From: VFMC01 sp037130535
Lineage (GTDB): Bacteria > Actinomycetota > Acidimicrobiia > Acidimicrobiales > Ilumatobacteraceae
Direction: 5' to 3'
NCBI GenBank assembly: GCA_037130535.1
Contig: JBAXSU010000105.1
Location: 1 to 12,239, forward strand
Length of the DNA stretch: 12,239 bases
Position 1 is the stretch's first letter. The number at the start of each line of letters is the position of its first letter. The notes beneath the pieces are model-generated. The model had not been told where the DNA came from and did no database searches. It saw nothing but the letters and a program-made list of their open reading frames with translations. A program made the position numbers and the translations under genes. This document shows, piece after piece, positions 7,717 to 12,239 of the stretch.

Positions 7717-7806
7717 ATGGGATCGCTCATCAAGAAACGCCGGAAGCGCATGCGCAAGAAGAAGCACAAGAAGATGCTTCGCCGCACGCGCCACCAGCGC
7801 CGCTAA
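7717..7806 (+). CDS. Small ribosomal subunit protein of the AURKAIP1/COX24 type (mycobacterial bS22-like)
   Basis: This is a 29-codon gene, easily missed by gene finders. The product starts MGSLIKKRRKRMRKKKHKKM and ends LRRTRHQRR; more than half its residues are Lys, Arg or His. It closely matches the short actinobacterial proteins with an AURKAIP1/COX24 domain, known from mycobacterial ribosome structures as bS22, an extra 30S protein buried in 16S rRNA. The match is from memory of the family's MGSxIKKRRKRMxKKKHxK pattern, not from a search. It is isolated on the plus strand, divergent from tRNA-Gln and convergent with ispE, with its own predicted promoter. The product is slightly shorter than mycobacterial versions, which run a few residues past the final RR. 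Confidence 0.9.
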   Translation: MGSLIKKRRKRMRKKKHKKMLRRTRHQRR

Positions 7807-7809
7807 ACC

Positions 7810-7850
7810 CACCGTTCACACGGTGCCGGCGCGCACCGTTCACACGGTGC
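7810..7850. terminator. Two tandem hairpins between the convergent bS22 and ispE genes
   Basis: CACCGT-TCAC-ACGGTG (7810-7825) and GCACCGT-TCAC-ACGGTGC (7833-7850) are two copies of the same hairpin, 24 bp apart, with 6- and 7-bp perfect stems and identical tetraloops. The first begins 3 bp after the bS22 TAA. The loop of the second contains the ispE stop codon (TGA, 7842-7840 on the minus strand). Being palindromic, they could terminate transcripts from both directions. Neither side has a T-tract, as is common for actinobacterial terminators. They may instead be RNA-processing or 3'-end stabilising structures. Confidence 0.6.
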
Positions 7851-8580
7851 GGGTGAGCACCACGCGGGCCTCCGGCTGCAGCTGCTGCAGCGCGGGCTGA
7901 TGCCCGTGCACGAACCAGGTGGCACCGCTGCCCGCAAGAACGGGTGTCACGCTGCAGCAGTCGGCAATGCGGTCGCGCCACACGGCGAGTTGCGGTTCCA
8001 CGGCGATGGCTGCCGGTTCGAGATCGTTCGGCCCGTCAGCGCGTGGACCGCCGAGCGCGTCCCAGGCTAGGTAGGCGGCAGGTGTGCTCACCGCCAGCGG
8101 AGGGATGACCAGTGTGATGTCGCGCGGTCGAGGCGGCAGCGGTTCGACGAGTTCGCCGATGCCGCGCACGCGTGCCCGGCCACCGACGAGGCAGAACGCG
8201 ATGTCGGCGCCCAGTGCTGCCGCAGTGGCGAGATGCTCGGAGTCGGTGCCGAAGCCTGCCCAGCGCAGCACCGCCGCAGCATCGGCCGACCCACCGCCGA
8301 GCCCACCCCCGTGCGGAATGGTCTTGTGCACATGGATCGCGGCGGTGCGCCCAGCGAGCCGCAGCGCCTTGGCAACGAGGTTGGTGTCGTCGAGCGGCAT
8401 GCCCGGGGCGAACGGCCCGTCGGCGGTGATGCCGGTGCCCGTCGGGTCGATCACGAGCGTGTCGGCGAGGTCGAGGGCGACCATCTCGGCGTCGATGAGG
8501 TGGTAGCCGTCGGAGCGCACTCCGGTGATGCGTAGCGACACTGTCAACTTCGCGTAGGCGGCGACGGTGACCGGACTCAC
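7840..8580 (-). CDS. ispE: 4-diphosphocytidyl-2-C-methyl-D-erythritol kinase
   Basis: IspE phosphorylates CDP-methylerythritol in the MEP isoprenoid pathway and belongs to the GHMP kinases. The 246-residue product carries AYAKLTVSLRITGVRSDGYH at 8-27 (Lys11 is the catalytic lysine), the ATP-binding PHGGGLGGGSADAA at 89-102, GADIAFCL at 124-131 (Asp126 is the catalytic aspartate), NDLEPA at 185-190 and LAGSGAT at 215-221. It is shorter than E. coli IspE (283) or typical actinobacterial forms (about 300), mostly through a compact C-terminal half. No motif is missing. The only plausible start is the GTG at 8580, whose GTGA overlaps the rsmA TGA by 4 bp, implying translational coupling. The last codons form part of a hairpin. 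Confidence 0.95.
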   Translation of the reverse strand: MSPVTVAAYAKLTVSLRITGVRSDGYHLIDAEMVALDLADTLVIDPTGTGITADGPFAPGMPLDDTNLVAKALRLAGRTAAIHVHKTIPHGGGLGGGSADAAAVLRWAGFGTDSEHLATAAALGADIAFCLVGGRARVRGIGELVEPLPPRPRDITLVIPPLAVSTPAAYLAWDALGGPRADGPNDLEPAAIAVEPQLAVWRDRIADCCSVTPVLAGSGATWFVHGHQPALQQLQPEARVVLTRTV

Positions 8581-9437
8581 GGTGCCGCCTGGGCAGGGGC
8601 ATCGCCGGTACGGGCCGCGTCGAGCGCCTTGGCGAGCCGACCCCACTCGTCGACGTCGAGCTCCTCGGGTCGGCGCTGGGCGTCGATGCCGGCTGTCTCG
8701 AACACCTCGGCGGGCACCACGTCTGCGAGTGAGCGGCGCAGCATCTTTCGCCGCTGGCCGAACGCCGTGCGGATCAACCGGAACATCGTGTCGGGCCGGG
8801 CGTCGGTGGCGGGCTCGGCGCGGCGGGTGATGTCGGCCAGCGCCGATTCGACGTTCGGCCGGGGCACGAACACGCTGGCCGGAACGAGACCGGCGAGCCG
8901 GGCGGTGGCCCAGTACGACACCTTCACACTGACCGCGCCGTAGGCCTCGGTGCGGGGTGTGGCGCAGAAGCGTTCGGCCACCTCGCGCTGCACCATCACC
9001 AGCATCCGCTCGATGGCGGGCACACCGTCGAGCAGGTCGCACACCAGCGGTGTGGCCACGTTGTACGGAAGGTTCGCCACCAGCACCCAACGCGGCGATG
9101 CTGCCAGCAGCGCGGCCCAGTCGGCGTGCATCGCATCGGCCTCGACCACCTGCACGTTCGGGTGATCGGCCACCACCTCGCGCAGGACCGGCACCAGGCC
9201 GCGGTCGACCTCGACGGCCAGCACCTCGGCGCCGGTCTCAGCCAGGGCAAGGGTGAGCGAGCCGAGGCCCGCGCCGATCTCGACCACGTGGTCACCAGGG
9301 CCCACGCCCGCCAAGCGGGCGATGCGTCGAACGGTGTTCGGGTCGGCAACGAAGTTCTGGCCCAGCTGCCGCCGTGGTGCCAGCCCGTGTTCGGCCAGCA
9401 GTTCGCCGACGTCGGTGCGCGACAGCACCCGGGTCAC
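8577..9437 (-). CDS. rsmA: 16S rRNA (adenine1518-N6/adenine1519-N6)-dimethyltransferase
   Basis: RsmA (KsgA) dimethylates two adjacent adenines in the 3' hairpin of 16S rRNA during late 30S assembly, using S-adenosylmethionine. The 286-residue product has the Rossmann methyltransferase core: RRQLGQNF (22-29), SAM motif EIGAGLGSLT (53-62), the acidic AVEVD (74-78), DAM at 101-103, the catalytic NLPY (122-125), FVPRPNVESAL (190-200) and the basic RRKMLRRSL (229-237) of the C-terminal domain. The C-terminal 13 residues are an alanine/proline tail. The start is the GTG at 9437, overlapping the upstream TGA as GTGA. A second GTG three codons later is possible but lacks the overlap. It lies between the DPBB-like gene and ispE. 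Confidence 0.97.
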   Translation of the reverse strand: MTRVLSRTDVGELLAEHGLAPRRQLGQNFVADPNTVRRIARLAGVGPGDHVVEIGAGLGSLTLALAETGAEVLAVEVDRGLVPVLREVVADHPNVQVVEADAMHADWAALLAASPRWVLVANLPYNVATPLVCDLLDGVPAIERMLVMVQREVAERFCATPRTEAYGAVSVKVSYWATARLAGLVPASVFVPRPNVESALADITRRAEPATDARPDTMFRLIRTAFGQRRKMLRRSLADVVPAEVFETAGIDAQRRPEELDVDEWGRLAKALDAARTGDAPAQAAP

Positions 9438-9946
9438 CAGCTCATGCGCACGAAGATGGGCGCATCGACGAGATCGGCGATGGTGGTGAACACCAGGGTG
9501 TCGATGGCGATGTCGACCTCGGCGGCGATGGACACGCCCAGTGTGTTGGTGCAGGTGGTAGTGAGCCCGTTGTCGATGTTGGTGACCGTGATGACCGCAC
9601 CCGAGGGTGCCTTGGGCGCAGTGCAGGGCCGTGCGACGGAGGTCTGCAGGTAGCGCAGGTAGGTGGCTCGGCCCTGCTGTTCGGTGGCGGTGGTGGCCTC
9701 GGGCCGGGCGACGTCGATGACTGCCGGCGGAACGATGACTGCGGTGTTGTCGAGGAACACGGGCAACTGCTCGGCGGTGGTGGGCACCGTGAACTCGATG
9801 GTGGTCTCGACGGTGGCAACGGTGCCGCTGCCATCAGTGACGGCGGTGCTGGCGCTGTCGTCGCTGCCGAGCAGCAGCACGATGGGCACTGCGGCCACCG
9901 TGAACACCGCGGCGATGGCGACCCGTCGCCGCTGGTACACGTCCAT
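9434..9946 (-). CDS. Small membrane-anchored or secreted protein with a C-terminal DPBB (RlpA/3D-like) domain
   Basis: This 170-residue protein has no specific match I can name. RRR at 6-8 precedes a hydrophobic segment (about 9-26), so it is an N-in signal anchor or uncleaved signal peptide with the rest outside. Residues 30-60 are a Ser/Thr/Val-rich, low-complexity linker. Residues 105-170 resemble double-psi beta-barrel domains of RlpA or 3D proteins: RPCTAPKAPSGAVITVTN with Cys108, a second Cys at 132 (probable disulfide), then VDIAIDTLVF (144-153) and the ending IFVRMSW. This assignment is pattern recognition, not a search result. It sits between tatD (9 bp) and rsmA (4-bp overlap), exactly where Bacillus has yabE (3D domain) and Mycobacterium has rpfB. 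A role in cell-wall remodelling is inferred. No Shine-Dalgarno sequence is visible. Confidence 0.8.
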   Translation of the reverse strand: MDVYQRRRVAIAAVFTVAAVPIVLLLGSDDSASTAVTDGSGTVATVETTIEFTVPTTAEQLPVFLDNTAVIVPPAVIDVARPEATTATEQQGRATYLRYLQTSVARPCTAPKAPSGAVITVTNIDNGLTTTCTNTLGVSIAAEVDIAIDTLVFTTIADLVDAPIFVRMSW

Positions 9947-9955
9947 GGGAAAAGG

Positions 9956-10747
9956 CTACGAACCGTGAGGGGGAACCGCAAGGCACCCCAGCACGGCCCG
10001 GGTGGTGGCGACGGTGTGCGCAGCGAACTCGGCGAACGGAGCATCGCGCAGATCGGCAATGAACTGCGCGACATGGGCCACGTAGGCGGGCTGGTTGGGG
10101 CGGCCGCGGTGCGGGGTGGGGGCCAGGTAGGGGCTGTCGGTCTCGACCAGCAAGCGGTCGATGGGGCACCAGCGTGCGGCCTCCTGCACATCGGTGGAGT
10201 TCTTGAACGTGACGATGCCGCTGAACGACAGGTGCGCGCCCATCTCGACACAGCGCTGCGCCTCGGCCGCGCCGCCGGTGAAGCAGTGGAAGACGGTGCG
10301 CTCGGGCATGCCCTCGGCAGTGAGGATGTCGAAGGTCTCGTCCCACGCGTCGCGGGTGTGGATGATGAGCGGCAGGTTGCGCTCGTGCGCCAGTTGGATC
10401 TGGGCGGCGAACGCTGTGCGTTGGACATCGCGTGGCGAGTGGTCGTAGTAGTAGTCGAGCCCGGCTTCACCGACGGCGATGACGTTCGGGTCGTCGAGGA
10501 ACGGCACGATCGAGTCGACCCCGTGCACCGCCTCGTGCGGGTGCAGACCGGCCGTGGCGAACACGCCGGGGTGTGCGGCGGCGATGGCCACGGCCGCCGC
10601 AGTGGTGGCGGCATCGCAGCCGACGGTGATCATCGTGCTCACCCCTGCGGCACGCGCGGCGCCCAGCACGTCGGCCAGTTCGGCGCCACGCGTGTCGTAG
10701 AGGTGACAGTGGCTGTCGATCAGTTCGGGTGGCAGGGTGTCGGTCAT
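9956..10747 (-). CDS. tatD: TatD family metal-dependent hydrolase (3'-5' deoxyribonuclease type)
   Basis: TatD proteins are amidohydrolase-fold nucleases acting on DNA (and D-aminoacyl-tRNA in some reports). The 263-residue product has the full metal-binding set: DSHCH (11-15, His13 and His15), VGEAGLDYY (92-100, Glu94), IIHTRDA (128-134, His130), HCFTGG (154-159, His154) and ETDSPYLAP (202-210, Asp204). Its length is normal for the family. It starts at the ATG at 10747, only 3 bp after the metG stop, and ends 9 bp before the next gene, so it belongs to the metG operon. The metG-tatD pair is conserved across Gram-positive bacteria. Confidence 0.96.
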   Translation of the reverse strand: MTDTLPPELIDSHCHLYDTRGAELADVLGAARAAGVSTMITVGCDAATTAAAVAIAAAHPGVFATAGLHPHEAVHGVDSIVPFLDDPNVIAVGEAGLDYYYDHSPRDVQRTAFAAQIQLAHERNLPLIIHTRDAWDETFDILTAEGMPERTVFHCFTGGAAEAQRCVEMGAHLSFSGIVTFKNSTDVQEAARWCPIDRLLVETDSPYLAPTPHRGRPNQPAYVAHVAQFIADLRDAPFAEFAAHTVATTRAVLGCLAVPPHGS

Positions 10748-10750
10748 CGG

Positions 10751-12239
10751 CTACTTGCGCGGGAAGAGCGGGTCGCCCTTCACCACAGCGGTGCCACCGG
10801 GGTACAGGCCCCAGGCTGCGGCCTCGGGCAGGCGCTGGTCGCTCACCTGGCCGGGCAGGCCGAGGCGCTGCCACACCGCCTGACAGGTGGCGGGCAGGGC
10901 CGGCGAGGCCAGCACGGTGACGATGCGCAGCGCCTCGAGCGCGTCGCCCATCACCGCGTCGACCGCTGCGCCGGGCTCGGCCTTCCACGGCTCGTTGGCC
11001 TCGAGGTAGGCATTGGTGGCACGGATGAGCGACCACGTGGCGTCGAGCGCCCGGCTCGGCTGCACCTCGGCCCATCCGGCGATGGTGCCTGCCACAGCTT
11101 CGGCAGCCGCCTCGGCCAATGGTGAGTCGGCACGCGGCGCGGGGCCCACGCCATCGCACTTCTTGCCCACCACCGTGGCCACACGCGACAGCAGGTTGCC
11201 GAAGTTGTTGGCGAGGTCGCTGTTGTAGCGACCGGTGAGGCCCTCGTAGGTGAAGTCGCCGTCTTGGCCGAACGTGGTGTCGGCGAGCACGTAGTAGCGG
11301 AACCCGTCGACCCCGAACTCGTCGATGAGGTCGAGCGGGTTCACCACATTGCCCGACGTCTTGCTCATCTTCTCGCCGCCTACCAGCAGCCAGCCACCGA
11401 CGGCCCAGCCCTTCGGCGGCTCGAGGCCTGCCGACATCAGCATGGCCGGCCAGTACACGCAGTGATGGCGGATGATGTCTTTGCCGATGAGGTGGTAATC
11501 GACCGGCCACCACTGCTCGAAGCGCTGCTGGTCGGTGCCATAGCCGATGGCGGTGATGTAGTTGGCCAGGGCGTCGAACCACACGTAGGCGACGTGCTTG
11601 GGGTCCCACGGCAGTGGGATGCCCCACGTGAGGCTGGTGCGGCTGACCGAGAAGTCGCGCAGGCCCGAGCGGATGAGACCGAGGGCTTCGTTGCCGCGGA
11701 ACTCGGGCGTGATGGCACCGGGGTGCGCTGCGTACCAGTCGAGCAGCCGGTCCTGGAAGCGGCTGAGGCGGAAGAAGTAGTTCTCCTCCTCGAAGTACTC
11801 GACGGGCCGCTTGTGGATGGGGCACTGGTCGCCCGGCAGCAGCTCTTCGTCGGTGTAGTACTCCTCGCAGGCCACGCAGTACTTGCCCTGGTAGACGCCG
11901 AGTTCGATGTCGCCGGCGTCGTAGCAGCGCTGCAGCAGTTCCTGCACCCCGGCCCGATGACGCGGCTCGGTGGTGCGGATGAAGTCGTCGTTCGAGATGT
12001 TCAGCCGCTGCCACGCATCCTGGAAGAGCGGCGCGATGCCGTCGGCGAACTCTTGCGGGGTCTTGCCCGCAGCGTCGGCAGCCTGCTGGATCTTCAGGCC
12101 GTGTTCGTCGGTGCCGGTGAGGAAGTGCACGTCGTCGCCGAGCAGCCGGTGCCACCGGCACAGGGCGTCGCCGATGATGGTGGAGTAGGCGTGCCCGAGG
12201 TGCGGGCGGGCGTTGACGTAGTAGATCGGTGTGGTGAGG
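10751..12239 (-). CDS. metG: Methionyl-tRNA synthetase, extreme N-terminus beyond the window
   Basis: This class I synthetase charges tRNA-Met. The open frame runs to the right edge (first complete codon at 12238), giving 495 residues; roughly 5-10 N-terminal residues are probably missing. The visible protein begins LTTPIYYVNARPHLGHAYST, with HLGH (residues 13-16) as the HIGH motif. A zinc knuckle with Cys121, Cys124, Cys139 and His142 follows the CxxC...CxxH pattern of the Thermus type. KMSKTSGN (290-297) is the KMSKS loop. The anticodon-binding helical domain (about 340-495) ends in PLFPRK, and there is no C-terminal EMAP-like dimerisation domain. A GTG at 12130 is an internal valine and not the start. 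It is the first gene of the tatD-DPBB-rsmA-ispE operon seen here. Confidence 0.97.
   Translation of the reverse strand, partial: LTTPIYYVNARPHLGHAYSTIIGDALCRWHRLLGDDVHFLTGTDEHGLKIQQAADAAGKTPQEFADGIAPLFQDAWQRLNISNDDFIRTTEPRHRAGVQELLQRCYDAGDIELGVYQGKYCVACEEYYTDEELLPGDQCPIHKRPVEYFEEENYFFRLSRFQDRLLDWYAAHPGAITPEFRGNEALGLIRSGLRDFSVSRTSLTWGIPLPWDPKHVAYVWFDALANYITAIGYGTDQQRFEQWWPVDYHLIGKDIIRHHCVYWPAMLMSAGLEPPKGWAVGGWLLVGGEKMSKTSGNVVNPLDLIDEFGVDGFRYYVLADTTFGQDGDFTYEGLTGRYNSDLANNFGNLLSRVATVVGKKCDGVGPAPRADSPLAEAAAEAVAGTIAGWAEVQPSRALDATWSLIRATNAYLEANEPWKAEPGAAVDAVMGDALEALRIVTVLASPALPATCQAVWQRLGLPGQVSDQRLPEAAAWGLYPGGTAVVKGDPLFPRK

Noticed and set aside
9374..11125. Plus-strand open frame of 583 codons opposite rsmA, the DPBB-like gene, tatD and metG
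   Set aside because: It spans four well-supported genes on the other strand and has a Gly/Val/His/Asp-biased composition typical of a complementary-strand shadow.
12128..12130. GTG at 12130 as the metG start
   Set aside because: The frame continues upstream with the HLGH signature motif and typical MetRS sequence, so this GTG is an internal valine.
10467..12161. Minus-strand open frame of 564 codons overlapping metG and tatD in another frame
   Set aside because: It is extremely Arg/His/Pro-rich and lies out of frame with the clear MetRS and TatD proteins.

Overview
The window is a dense stretch of housekeeping DNA from a high-GC bacterium. GC is very high in all frames, and two junctions use GTGA start/stop overlaps. 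Several genes lack a Shine-Dalgarno sequence but have a TANNNT -10 box close upstream, and there is a 29-residue arginine/lysine-rich ribosomal protein of the type known from mycobacterial 30S subunits. Together these point to Actinomycetota. A deep-branching class such as Acidimicrobiia is my best guess, but that is inference and not shown by the sequence.

Layout from left to right: (1) mfd, the transcription-repair coupling factor, on the minus strand and cut by the left edge after 700 residues. (2) A 262-bp divergent intergenic region carrying three copies of a palindromic repeat. (3) An ABC-F ATPase on the plus strand, convergent with pth and separated from it by a short 19-bp-period tandem repeat. 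(4) A minus-strand block in transcription order tRNA-Gln(UUG), glmU, prs, rplY/ctc, pth. (5) A 29-codon bS22-like gene on the plus strand, divergent from the tRNA and convergent with ispE, followed by two tandem hairpins. (6) A compact minus-strand operon in order metG (5' end cut by the right edge), tatD, a small secreted or membrane-anchored protein, rsmA/ksgA, ispE, with junctions of 3 bp, 9 bp, -4 bp and -4 bp.

The gene order metG-tatD-x-rsmA-ispE ... glmU-prs-ctc-pth-mfd is the old Gram-positive neighbourhood known from Bacillus subtilis and, rearranged, from Mycobacterium. Functionally it mixes translation (MetRS, rRNA dimethylation, L25, bS22, peptidyl-tRNA hydrolase, tRNA-Gln, ABC-F), precursor supply (PRPP, UDP-sugar, isoprenoid) and DNA repair (Mfd).

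I see no defence island, mobile element or CRISPR array. The points most worth checking are: a GlmU that stops before the acetyltransferase active site; a DPBB-like secreted protein at exactly the yabE/rpfB position; the three-copy palindromic repeat between mfd and the ABC-F gene; the apparently near-leaderless bS22 gene; and the paired hairpins containing the ispE stop codon.
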